Source of the DNA: Clostridiales bacterium Firm_07
GTDB taxonomy: Bacteria; Bacillota; Clostridia; Oscillospirales; CAG-272
Length of the DNA: 64,000 nt
Direction: 5' to 3'
Assembly: GCA_001604005.1 (NCBI GenBank)
Contig: LVAM01000017.1
Coordinates: 50,858-114,857 of the forward strand
Shown here: in pieces, positions 16,977 to 24,689 of the stretch
How the letters are laid out: every line of letters starts with the position of its first letter
Numbering within the stretch: position 1 is the stretch's first letter
Made by a program: the position numbers and the translations under genes
The notes under the pieces: generated by a model
Told to the model about the DNA's origin: nothing
Database searches by the model: none
The model's input: the letters and a program-made list of their open reading frames with translations, nothing else

Positions 16977-17828
16977 TTGCGCAATTATTTCGGCGGTTGG
17001 TACTTCAAATGCCAAAACGCAAAACAAACGCTGGCGGTGATCCCCGCCTATCATATCACAGGAGGCAAGCCGTCTTCGTCCATTCAGATTATCAACGACG
17101 AAGGAGCGTGGAATATTCCGTATTCCGCTCTCGACTGCTGTCACTCCGACGACGGGTTTTCTATGTGCATCGGCAAAAACCGTTTTCGGGAAACGAGCCT
17201 TCGCCTTTCGATCCATACGCCCGACTGTACGGCAGAAGGCTTCCTGCAATTCGGAACTCTGGCTCCTCTTTCTTATGACATTATGGGTCCGTTTCGATTT
17301 GTCCCGTTTATGGAGTGCCGCCACGACGTGCGCAGTCTTTACCACACCGTCACGGGAACGGTCACCGTCAACGGCGTTTCCTACCGCTTTGACGGGGACG
17401 AAGGCTACATTGAGGGTGACCGCGGGCGCTCTTTCCCGCGCGAATATCTTTGGACGCATTGTTTCTTTGACCACAATTCTCTTATGTTGAGCGTAGCGGA
17501 TATTCCGTTTGGGCTGTTTCGCTTTACGGGTCTTCTGTGCGTCATTTGGTGGAAAGGTAAAGAATACCGCCTTGCCACTTATCTCGGCGCGCGGGCAACA
17601 AGTATTGAGAACGGACGTGCGGTAATCCGTCAAGGCGACGCGGAACTGATCGTACAGTTGCTTGAAAAGCACGCGCACCCGCTCCACGCGCCGACAAGCG
17701 GCGCGATGACGCGCACCATTCGGGAAAGCGCCTCCTGCGTCGCTTCTTACACCTTCCGCAAAAGCGGCAAAACGCTTTTTTCCTTCACCTCGGACCGCGC
17801 GTCTTTTGAATATGAGTATTCGCGGTAA
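16977..17828 (+). CDS. Tocopherol cyclase-like protein
   Basis: 283-aa beta-rich protein. LRNYFGGWYFKCQN at the start, PFRFVPFMECRHDVRS in the middle and the motif GYIEGDRGRSFPREYLW match the conserved core of the tocopherol-cyclase-like family. In Clostridia these proteins are common and cannot be making tocopherol, so the real reaction is unknown. The start is TTG after GGAGG, because upstream in-frame codons fall within the promoter. No signal peptide. Base composition is still backbone-like; the accessory island begins after it. Confidence 0.8.
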   Translation: MRNYFGGWYFKCQNAKQTLAVIPAYHITGGKPSSSIQIINDEGAWNIPYSALDCCHSDDGFSMCIGKNRFRETSLRLSIHTPDCTAEGFLQFGTLAPLSYDIMGPFRFVPFMECRHDVRSLYHTVTGTVTVNGVSYRFDGDEGYIEGDRGRSFPREYLWTHCFFDHNSLMLSVADIPFGLFRFTGLLCVIWWKGKEYRLATYLGARATSIENGRAVIRQGDAELIVQLLEKHAHPLHAPTSGAMTRTIRESASCVASYTFRKSGKTLFSFTSDRASFEYEYSR

Positions 17829-17971
17829 TTTCGGTATTTTGCAACTTTGATTGAACTTGTGGCGAAATTTTGAAGAAAATTCGATTGCTTTGATAAAGTT
17901 TTATATGCCCGATGGGGTATATCTACGCAATTCAAAAATAAAATATACTCGAAATAAGGAGAAGATGGGAT

Positions 17972-18556
17972 ATGATATATTTTACCTCTGATCTTCATTT
18001 GGGTCATACGGGTATTCTGCGTTTATGCAATCGCCCGTTTGCTTCTGTTGAGGAAATGGATGAAGCACTGATCGGCAATTGGAACAAAAAGGTCGGTCAA
18101 CGTGATACGGTCTATTTGGTCGGTGATCTTATCTGGGACAAAAAGCGTGCGGCGGAGTATCTTTCAAGGCTGAACGGGAAAAAGATTTTGATTTACGGAA
18201 ACCATGATGAACATATGATAAACAATCCGGAGTTTCAGTCGTTTTTTGAAGAGATCCGTCCCATGAAATTTGTGTCATTGAACGGTCATCCGATAACGTT
18301 ATGTCACTATCCCCTGTTGGAATGGAAAAACAGCAGAAAAAAGGGAACGAGCAGACTGGGGTATTTGATTTACGGACATATTCACAACAACGTTTTACCG
18401 GAGTATCACCCCTTGTTTTCCGCATTCAATGCTTTGAATGCGGGGGCGGATATCAACCGCTTCCAACCCGTATCCTTTGAAGAACTGGTCAAAAACAACG
18501 AGGCATTTTCCAAAAACGCCCTTGAACAACTTGCAAAGAGAAACGGAAGCGTATGA
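17972..18556 (+). CDS. Calcineurin-like metallophosphoesterase
   Basis: 194-aa metallophosphatase. The five metal-binding blocks are in order: DLHLGH (residues 7-12), GDLIW, GNHDE, a histidine in TLCHYP, and GHIHNN. The size and the DLHLGH form match small bacterial phosphoesterases seen in phages and mobile elements. Substrate unknown. It follows a 140-base AT-rich gap and opens the AT-richer island. SD is AAGGAG nine bases before ATG. Confidence 0.88.
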   Translation: MIYFTSDLHLGHTGILRLCNRPFASVEEMDEALIGNWNKKVGQRDTVYLVGDLIWDKKRAAEYLSRLNGKKILIYGNHDEHMINNPEFQSFFEEIRPMKFVSLNGHPITLCHYPLLEWKNSRKKGTSRLGYLIYGHIHNNVLPEYHPLFSAFNALNAGADINRFQPVSFEELVKNNEAFSKNALEQLAKRNGSV

Positions 18557-18651
18557 TATTACGATCCGGCAAGCGAAGAAAAATACGGTATTCTTGCAAT
18601 TGAAATAAAAGTATTGCATTGAAAAAAGTATTTGGAAAGGAAAAATGGATC

Positions 18652-19035
18652 ATGGCAAAACAAAAAACAACTGTAAAACAAGACGGAAATGCGAACAAAG
18701 AGACGCTTCTAAAAACGATTGACGAGGTGTGCGAAAACATAAAAATATCCTTGGATGAACAATTTGCGACACCGGAAAGAGGAGAAATCCCGCCGCAAAC
18801 AGAAAAAAAGCCGCTTGAAAAAACGGACGAACTTTATGGGAAAATTCTCAAATATGCGGTAGAGAAAGGATACATAATCGCATCCGACATTCGAGAACGG
18901 TTTTCGATCGGTTTTATACGAGCCAAAGGATATATAGAGGACTATAAGAGCAATGGTTATATCGCCGAGAAAAGAGAAAACAACGGCTATAAGGTTTTGC
19001 TCACGATGGAACAATTCAACGCCAAGTTTCAGTAA
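18652..19035 (+). CDS. Small protein with C-terminal winged helix (FtsK-gamma-like)
   Basis: 127 aa. The first 60 residues are polar and probably disordered (lysine- and glutamate-rich). The second half, YGKILKYAVEKGYIIASDIRERF followed by IGFIRAKGYIEDYKSNGYI, has the spacing of the FtsK gamma winged helix that reads DNA. There is no ATPase domain, so it is a free-standing DNA-binding module. The internal ATG after GGAAAGG is preferred over an earlier ATG 33 bases upstream. It follows the phosphoesterase; both are probably cargo of the island. Confidence 0.7.
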   Translation: MAKQKTTVKQDGNANKETLLKTIDEVCENIKISLDEQFATPERGEIPPQTEKKPLEKTDELYGKILKYAVEKGYIIASDIRERFSIGFIRAKGYIEDYKSNGYIAEKRENNGYKVLLTMEQFNAKFQ

Positions 19036-19155
19036 TCCATTCAACCGGTGCAAGCAAAAAGCTTTGCCCGAAAACGCCGCACCGCGGCGTTTTCGCTTAC
19101 CTACCCACGACCTCCTCCGTCGGTCGTGGAGCCATTCAAAATCCGCTTCGCGGAC

Positions 19156-19193
19156 AAAAAGAGAAGGCGGTCAAAAGACCGCCTTCTCTTTTT
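19156..19193. terminator. Bidirectional intrinsic terminator
   Basis: A perfect 17-bp inverted repeat (AAAAAGAGAAGGCGGTC and complement) with an AAAA loop. Lies between the winged-helix gene and the leftward small gene. Confidence 0.85.
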
Positions 19194-19238
19194 GAAGTAT
19201 AACTCTAATTTTAGACAACTGCACCCCACCTATCGAAA

Positions 19239-19287
19239 TGGGGTGCATTATTTGGAGTGGGGTGCATTATTTGGGGTGGGGTGCATT
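19239..19287 (+). repeat. 19-bp tandem repeat, 2.6 copies
   Basis: TGGGGTGCATTATTTGGAG is repeated at once as TGGGGTGCATTATTTGGGG, followed by a third partial TGGGGTGCATT. An inverted half copy (GCACCCCA) sits ten bases upstream, so the unit can also fold. Non-coding as far as I can see. Confidence 0.8.
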
Positions 19288-19317
19288 GTGCCAAAAACTC
19301 TTGATTTTACGGGCTTT

Positions 19318-19497
19318 TTACGGATCGAATTCAAACTCTTTATAGCGCCAGTACGGTTTGAACCGCTCCGCGAGCTTCGCTTCTACGAACAAAATGTCCT
19401 CTTTGTTGATGATCCCTTTGGCTTTTATTTCCTTCATGATCGCCATCGCGACCGCATAATCCTCTTGACCCTTCCGCTTTTCATCTGAAATAGGCAT
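19318..19497 (-). CDS. Small SHOCT-like protein of mobile-element type
   Basis: 59 aa beginning MPISDEKRKGQEDYAVAMAI. The middle (AIMKEIKAKGIINKEDILF) has the short-helix pattern of SHOCT domains, with the usual I-x-K/E-E-D turn. An SD (AAAGGAG) sits 11 bases upstream. Short proteins starting with this sequence type often accompany recombinase modules of clostridial integrative elements (established observation, from memory). Here it stands alone, oriented away from the winged-helix gene, with the tandem repeat downstream of its stop. Function unknown. Confidence 0.72.
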   Translation of the reverse strand: MPISDEKRKGQEDYAVAMAIMKEIKAKGIINKEDILFVEAKLAERFKPYWRYKEFEFDP

Positions 19498-19646
19498 CTT
19501 CCATTCTCCTTTCTTTTTTGCCTTTCGGCTTGGAGAATAGATATTGCTCTGAAAAGCGAAAAAGTCAAGCGCCTGTTTTGCTACAATCCGGCGGCATTAT
19601 ATAGGTAGGCGGGGGAATTGATAAATAATTGTGAACGGACTAGAGC

Positions 19647-20579
19647 CTATTTTACCCCCGCTTTGTACATCAGTTCCTCAATAATGACACGATATTGAAA
19701 GATATGTGGCTCTATATCCTGTTTTGTCGAGTTGTACCAAATCTTATGAGCGGAATAATTGCCAATATCCTTAAACAAAGGCATATCCCTTTTTGTGTTT
19801 GCGGACAGGGCTAAGGTTTTGTTTTGTGCTGCATTTTTAATTATTTTATCAAGTGTTGAATGCCAGCCGTTTTTTTCTGTTATTTCGTCCTCAATCCCAT
19901 TGTTCTGATAAGCCAATACCAATAAACCCTCTAACAACCGCCGCATCATAACAGCGGTACAATCGTAGAGATTGTTCTCATAGCTTGCGTTTATTTGCCT
20001 ACAAAGCAATTTGATATTTGGTAAGATTTTATCGAAAAGCTGCGTAGGTAATACTGTTCCAGATTCGGTAATAACGGTGGCGCTTTCTGTATCCCACTTC
20101 TCAATATCCGATATCCATTGCTCCATGGTGTCAGACCACTGAGTCCAGTTTCGGCAGAAATTGCACACTCTTTTGACCTCAGTCTGCAAATCCTCTAATA
20201 TCTGTTTTTCAGACCATTTTGCCTTCCTCAGTGCACGAACATATCTTGCGAGAATATCATCACCTTGGGCATCATTCCAGTATGGATATCCTTTTTTGCA
20301 ACGGTTTTTAATGTGATAGAGTTCTTGATCAAGGGGATCTCTGGATTTGTTATATGCAATGCCGCCGAGTTTGTTTAGAAACTCTTGTACTGAATTTTGA
20401 ACAAGTTTTCCTTCATCATCGTATCTAAAGTATTGATTTATTCCGATATCTATACATTCTAACAAGAGCGATTCAGAATACTTTCTAAAAAGCGATGAAA
20501 GTTTTGCACGCCCATTTTCACGAAACTTAAATGGATATGTACGTTCCTCTATATATTCAATAAATTCTTCGGTGTTCAT
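19647..20579 (-). CDS. Protein with C-terminal DUF4145/HEPN-like domain, in the Type II R-M cassette
   Basis: 310 aa. The first 150 residues are polar, helical and not recognised, with a tryptophan-rich stretch (NWTQWSDTMEQW). The last 140 residues (YENNLYDCTAVMMRRLLEGLL, then KDIGNYSAHKIW) resemble DUF4145, a HEPN-related domain frequent in restriction and abortive-infection loci. Last gene of the leftward cassette, with a 36-base gap after the putative nuclease gene. It could be an accessory restriction subunit or an abortive-infection effector (inference). The stop is TAG. Confidence 0.65.
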   Translation of the reverse strand: MNTEEFIEYIEERTYPFKFRENGRAKLSSLFRKYSESLLLECIDIGINQYFRYDDEGKLVQNSVQEFLNKLGGIAYNKSRDPLDQELYHIKNRCKKGYPYWNDAQGDDILARYVRALRKAKWSEKQILEDLQTEVKRVCNFCRNWTQWSDTMEQWISDIEKWDTESATVITESGTVLPTQLFDKILPNIKLLCRQINASYENNLYDCTAVMMRRLLEGLLVLAYQNNGIEDEITEKNGWHSTLDKIIKNAAQNKTLALSANTKRDMPLFKDIGNYSAHKIWYNSTKQDIEPHIFQYRVIIEELMYKAGVK

Positions 20580-20614
20580 AAAGCGCCTCGTTCTTTTGGC
20601 TTGTTGAATGGTAA

Positions 20615-21601
20615 TTATTCTACATTTTCTTCTGCATTAAATAACACCCCAAAATTATATCGCCATTGTAAAGCAAAACTCATACCGATTTTTCCGTTCA
20701 ATGGACTGATCAAAAAGCGATGCCATTCGTTATCGTTGGGATACCTTCCGTTGTCTTTTTGCGTTAGAATCACCCAGTTTTCTGCAGCAGAAACAATTCC
20801 ATGTTCCGGAGGAGCAATTTCTACAATGCTATGTATTCTTTCTAGGGAATCCTCTGGAAGCAAGGGCTTTCCAGATCTCGCATATGCAACATTTTTCCTT
20901 TGAAAATCTCTTTCGTGTCTATTAATTTCTTTGGATATTGAATTATGATGTATTAAAACGCTATCAATCAATTTTAGAATGCAGTTCGCTTCCCAATCAC
21001 TTTGATTAACGTAGGAGAGAAAGCGTACAATTTTCTTCTGAAAGAACTCGTCCGGATATTGTTCACGGATTGATTTTGCCAATCCGCAAAGTTTCGTATC
21101 AGCAATTTCCGTTCCCGAAAGATACTTTATTTGAAGAATCTGCAAGCAAAATGGAGAACGACTCTTTGCTTCTTGATAATTGGTTAAAAGGACAATGGCA
21201 TCATATTCATTTCCAAGCAATCTCTCATACGCGGAAAAATACGGTTCGCTTGTACAGTAGTTGGTAGATGGAGATTTTACACCCAGTTCAAGTTCAGGGA
21301 TATCAACGCCTCTTGCAGGGTTAACGCTTAGTTGAATGCTTGAATTAAATACAAATTTCTCCAAAACGCAGACAAGAAGTTTCTCAATAACACTACCAAC
21401 GGTTTTGCCGTCAAGGTTGGGCAAACGACCTTCCGCATTTAGAGTATTAAACCAGTGCGGAAGATGCCCTGTTCTATCTATTCTTGCTAAAATTGGAGTA
21501 ATATCATCCAAATGTTGTCCGTTGAGAATTCCGTTGATTTTTTTTAGTATCAACGGGATGTTGTTTTTTACTAGTTGTTTTCTCTCTTGAATTGTCGGCA
21601 T
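20615..21601 (-). CDS. Putative Type II restriction endonuclease
   Basis: 328 aa, no family recognised with certainty. It is called from context: the gene starts two bases after the stop of a C5 methyltransferase on the same strand, with the SD inside the methyltransferase end (GGAGGTAATATAATA). A possible metal site of the PD-(D/E)XK type is GVDIPELELGVKS at about residues 93-105, followed by a helix and a strand (LQILQIKYL). The rest is mixed alpha/beta. A restriction nuclease matched to the adjacent methyltransferase is the most economical reading. Confidence 0.6.
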   Translation of the reverse strand: MPTIQERKQLVKNNIPLILKKINGILNGQHLDDITPILARIDRTGHLPHWFNTLNAEGRLPNLDGKTVGSVIEKLLVCVLEKFVFNSSIQLSVNPARGVDIPELELGVKSPSTNYCTSEPYFSAYERLLGNEYDAIVLLTNYQEAKSRSPFCLQILQIKYLSGTEIADTKLCGLAKSIREQYPDEFFQKKIVRFLSYVNQSDWEANCILKLIDSVLIHHNSISKEINRHERDFQRKNVAYARSGKPLLPEDSLERIHSIVEIAPPEHGIVSAAENWVILTQKDNGRYPNDNEWHRFLISPLNGKIGMSFALQWRYNFGVLFNAEENVE

Positions 21602-21603
21602 TA

Positions 21604-22749
21604 TTATATTACCTCCAAATAATCAAACATATCGTATGTTTGCTTTTCGATTCTTCTATACTCTTTATTAATCAGTTTTTTCATGGCATAAGAAACCATC
21701 TTTGGTGGAACAGCGTTACCATACAATTTGTACTGATTATACGGTGTCGTTGCATCGCAATGTTGGTCAGGAAATCCTTGAATACGTGCATATTCAACGT
21801 TAGTAAGCCTTCTAAATCTGTTCCCGACTTGATACCGTTCATAATGACGGCTGGTTGAGGCAGTAAGCGTTGGTGCAATTCCGTCTACTCCGAAAATAGA
21901 ATATCCCATTCTTGCGCCGCCGGATTGATTATATAGGATTTGCACACCGTTGAAATACCTATTTACATACTGGCTACTTTTGATTCTTTCGATTGTATCT
22001 TCTGTAAAATCAAATGAAGGATCCGGGGCATCTTCAAGAACGGAACTCAGTTTGACAGGCGGCAGATATTGCTTTTCTAGCACATCCGCACTTACAAAAA
22101 GCCCTTTATTTGCCATACCCCATGTTTTGAATTTTCCACTACTCGTTTCTATTGCATTCCATCGTTCAAAACGAGATACAATATCCACAACACCTTCTGC
22201 AAGATTAGCTTCATCTTCAGGTGAAAGAAAATAACTATCAGAAGAATCGACATCTTTTGAACCAACAATTACAACTCGCTCTCTGTGCTGTGGCAAGCCG
22301 AATGAGGCAGCGTTAAATACACGCCATTCAATTTTATAATCCAGTTTGGAAAGAGCAGATAAGATTGTCCTAAAATGGGTTCCGTTATCCATAAACAAGA
22401 GACTATTAACATTTTCAAGGAGAAAGTATCTTGGATTCTTTTTAGCAAGGATTTGCACGATTACCTCAAAAAGTGTTCCTCTATAATCTGCTATCCCTTG
22501 TTTTTTTCCCGCCTTTGAAAAAGGTTGGCAGGGGAAACCGCCTGTGAGGAAATCATGGTCTGGAATACTATCAATGTAATCGTGGATATCCCCTTCAACT
22601 ATTGAATTCTCACCAAAGTTATTCCTATAAACCGTTACGGCAGTATGATCAATATCATTTGCCCAAATTGTATTTAATCCGTTTTCATCTGCAGCGATCC
22701 GAAAACCGCCGATTCCCGCAAACAATTCAACTGAAGTTAGCCTTTCCAT
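21604..22749 (-). CDS. DNA (cytosine-5-)-methyltransferase, Type II R-M
   Basis: 381-aa enzyme adding a methyl group to C5 of cytosine in a specific sequence. Conserved motifs in order: I (ELFAGIGGFRIA), IV with the catalytic cysteine (GGFPCQPFSKAG), VI (LLENVNSL), VIII (QHRERVVIVG), IX/X (IQGFPDQHC and YKLYGNAVPP). The target-recognition region lies between VIII and IX and is not assignable to a sequence by eye. It begins four bases after a small controller-like gene and is followed by the putative nuclease. Confidence 0.95.
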   Translation of the reverse strand: MERLTSVELFAGIGGFRIAADENGLNTIWANDIDHTAVTVYRNNFGENSIVEGDIHDYIDSIPDHDFLTGGFPCQPFSKAGKKQGIADYRGTLFEVIVQILAKKNPRYFLLENVNSLLFMDNGTHFRTILSALSKLDYKIEWRVFNAASFGLPQHRERVVIVGSKDVDSSDSYFLSPEDEANLAEGVVDIVSRFERWNAIETSSGKFKTWGMANKGLFVSADVLEKQYLPPVKLSSVLEDAPDPSFDFTEDTIERIKSSQYVNRYFNGVQILYNQSGGARMGYSIFGVDGIAPTLTASTSRHYERYQVGNRFRRLTNVEYARIQGFPDQHCDATTPYNQYKLYGNAVPPKMVSYAMKKLINKEYRRIEKQTYDMFDYLEVI

Positions 22750-22753
22750 ATTA

Positions 22754-22966
22754 TTACGCCTCCTTCAGTTCAAGTCTTATGTTAAAATTGATTCCTTGCT
22801 TCTTGCAGAAGTCGTCAATCAATTTCATGGTTTTGTATGTGGGTTTCGTTTTTCCTGCTTCCCATCTGTTGACTGTAGCGAACGACACCCCTAGTTCTTT
22901 TGCAAAGGCCTCTTGGGAGAGAAAACACTTTTGACGAAGTTCTCTTATATCATCACAGAAGCTCAT
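22754..22966 (-). CDS. XRE-family HTH protein, probable R-M controller (C protein)
   Basis: 70 aa, almost all helix-turn-helix: LRQKCFLSQEAFAKELGVS then FATVNRWEAGKTKPTYKT, the standard XRE fold with N-R-W-E contacts. Small XRE proteins placed before the methyltransferase act as timing controllers in Type II systems. The start is ATG after GGAGG with a six-base spacer; an earlier in-frame ATG has no ribosome site. It heads the leftward cassette. Confidence 0.85.
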   Translation of the reverse strand: MSFCDDIRELRQKCFLSQEAFAKELGVSFATVNRWEAGKTKPTYKTMKLIDDFCKKQGINFNIRLELKEA

Positions 22967-23063
22967 ACGGCACCTCCACAACTTGCAAGGTTATAACAGT
23001 ATTATAACATAAGAACGCGAAAAAATCTACTGCTTTCGGCGAAAAAAGCAGAAAAACTGTTTT

Positions 23064-23113
23064 CACACGATTACTTTTTACAAACACACGATTACCGACT
23101 TTCACACGATTAC
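23064..23113. repeat. Three direct copies of CACACGATTAC
   Basis: Copies begin at 23064, 23085 and 23103 (21- and 18-base phasing, close to two helical turns). Copies 1 and 3 share longer flanks (TTTCACACGATTACTTTTT). They lie about 100 bases upstream of the controller gene. Confidence 0.8.
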
Positions 23114-23226
23114 TTTTTGCCCAGAACAATTAGAAGGCTCCACTTTTTGACAACTTCAATGGCGAGGGAAGAAAAAGCGCAAAAAACAGCTGAAAAGCGA
23201 CCGTTTTCGGCTGAAAATAGGCAAAA

Positions 23227-23259
23227 TTAAGGGAGAGATCGCTTGTATCTCTCCCTTAA
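23227..23259. terminator. Perfect 13-bp hairpin
   Basis: TTAAGGGAGAGAT and its complement around a seven-base loop. It lacks a long T run, so it may be a weak terminator or an insulator between the divergent units. Confidence 0.5.
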
Positions 23260-23395
23260 CAATTATGGTTGCACGTGTGCCACTCTCATTGAACTTTTTA
23301 TTGAATTTTAATTGAACGTTTTTGCTTTTGAACTGTCGCAGAACGGTTGGATTTCATAAAAAAGCAAAAATCTGTTTACCATTTTTGAAAAACTG

Positions 23396-23424
23396 TTGAT
23401 TTTGGAAAACAGATGTGATATAAT
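23396..23424 (+). promoter_or_regulatory. SigA-type promoter of the AAA/DUF4143 gene and probably the Type III cluster
   Basis: TTGATT, 17 bases, TATAAT, about 20 bases before the start codon. Confidence 0.82.
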
Positions 23425-23444
23425 AAAGCCACGAGGTGAAAAAC

Positions 23445-24632
23445 ATGAAACTGATAGAAAGAACGCACTATCTTGATAAAATCATCGGCGTTATCGAAAC
23501 GCCGGATATCAAAGTGATAACGGGCGTACGTCGAAGCGGGAAATCGAAATTGTTGGAATCATTCAAAAAGTACGTCGAGGAATCGGTGTCCGATTGCAAT
23601 ATGATTCATATCAATTTTAATCTTCCCGAATATGATCATCTTTTGACCTATCGTGCGCTTTATGAATATGTCAATTCGCAATATCGTGTCGGCAGAAACA
23701 ATTTTGTTTTAATTGACGAAGTTCAGATGTGCGAGGACTTTGAAAAGGCGATCAACGGACTGCACGCATCTGAAAAATTCGATATTTATATTACGGGATC
23801 AAACGCATTTTTGCTTAGTTCCGATCTTGCAACACTTTTTACAGGACGAACGTTTGAAATCAAGGTGTTCCCATTCTCTTTTGCGGAGTATTCCGAATAC
23901 TTTGAAATCCCTGACAAATACGAAGCGTTTGATCGATATATGCTCGAGGGCGGCATGTCCGGATCGTACCTTTATAAAGATCAAGAGGCAAAATACGATT
24001 ACATTGCCGACGTCTTTGATACGTTGATTGTAAGGGATATTCGTCAAAAGTACAATATCCGCAATATGCCCCTTATGAACCGTATCGTTGATTATTTGAT
24101 GGACAACATCTCCAATCTTTCATCGGCACGAAGCATATCGAACGCCATAACGAGCATGCAGGATAAAGTAAACCACATTACGGTAAACACCTATATGCAA
24201 TACCTCTGCAATTCTTTTGCGTTTTATAAAGTCCGCAGATATGACATAAAAGGCAAAAAGTATCTCGCAAGCAACGATAAATATTATTTGAGCGACCACA
24301 CGTTCCGTTACGCAAAACTCGGCACGAAAAATATGGACTACGGCAGGGTTTTGGAAAACATCGTTGCCATCGAACTGTTGCGGCGCGGCTACGAGGTTTA
24401 CGTCGGTGTCCTTTACAAAAAAGAGATCGACTTTGTGGCAATCAAACGGAATGAGAAGATCTATATTCAAGTTGCCGACAACATAGGCGATCCGACAACG
24501 TTTGAAAGAGAGGTCTCTCCGCTTTTACAAATCAAGGACGCATATCCGAAAATGATCATTGCGAGAACCCGTCACGATGAATACCAGTATGAGGGTGTAA
24601 AAATTGTAGATATTGCAGATTGGTTAAAGTAG
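23445..24632 (+). CDS. AAA-family ATPase with C-terminal DUF4143
   Basis: 395-aa ATPase. The Walker A is GVRRSGKSKLL near residue 25, Walker B is FVLIDEVQMCE, and the sensor strand is IYITGSNAFLLSSDLA. The C-terminal third (GRVLENIVAIELLRRGYEVYVG then KEIDFVAI) is DUF4143, a PD-(D/E)XK-like fold. Such ATPases are widespread in gut anaerobes and of unknown role. The ATG is chosen because the in-frame GTG nine bases upstream is part of the SD (GAGGTG). The stop is TAG. It precedes the DUF2971 gene by 57 bases and may be expressed with the Type III cluster. Confidence 0.88.
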   Translation: MKLIERTHYLDKIIGVIETPDIKVITGVRRSGKSKLLESFKKYVEESVSDCNMIHINFNLPEYDHLLTYRALYEYVNSQYRVGRNNFVLIDEVQMCEDFEKAINGLHASEKFDIYITGSNAFLLSSDLATLFTGRTFEIKVFPFSFAEYSEYFEIPDKYEAFDRYMLEGGMSGSYLYKDQEAKYDYIADVFDTLIVRDIRQKYNIRNMPLMNRIVDYLMDNISNLSSARSISNAITSMQDKVNHITVNTYMQYLCNSFAFYKVRRYDIKGKKYLASNDKYYLSDHTFRYAKLGTKNMDYGRVLENIVAIELLRRGYEVYVGVLYKKEIDFVAIKRNEKIYIQVADNIGDPTTFEREVSPLLQIKDAYPKMIIARTRHDEYQYEGVKIVDIADWLK

Positions 24633-24689
24633 TATTGCAAGGGAAATCAATTTTTATTTCAATGAACAAATTAAAAGAGGACTACTTTG

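Larger units (their letters stand above)
22967..23395. other. Intergenic region between the Type II cassette and the AAA/DUF4143 gene
   Basis: About 430 AT-rich bases without a credible gene. It holds three direct copies of CACACGATTAC and a perfect hairpin, listed separately. It should also contain the leftward promoter of the controller gene, but I could not fix one with confidence. Confidence 0.6.

Noticed and set aside
23041..23113. CRISPR array from the CACACGATTAC repeats
   Set aside because: Repeats are only 11 bases with 7-10-base spacers and three copies; no cas genes are present in the window. The 19-bp tandem repeat at 19.24 kb is also not CRISPR-like, since it has no spacers.
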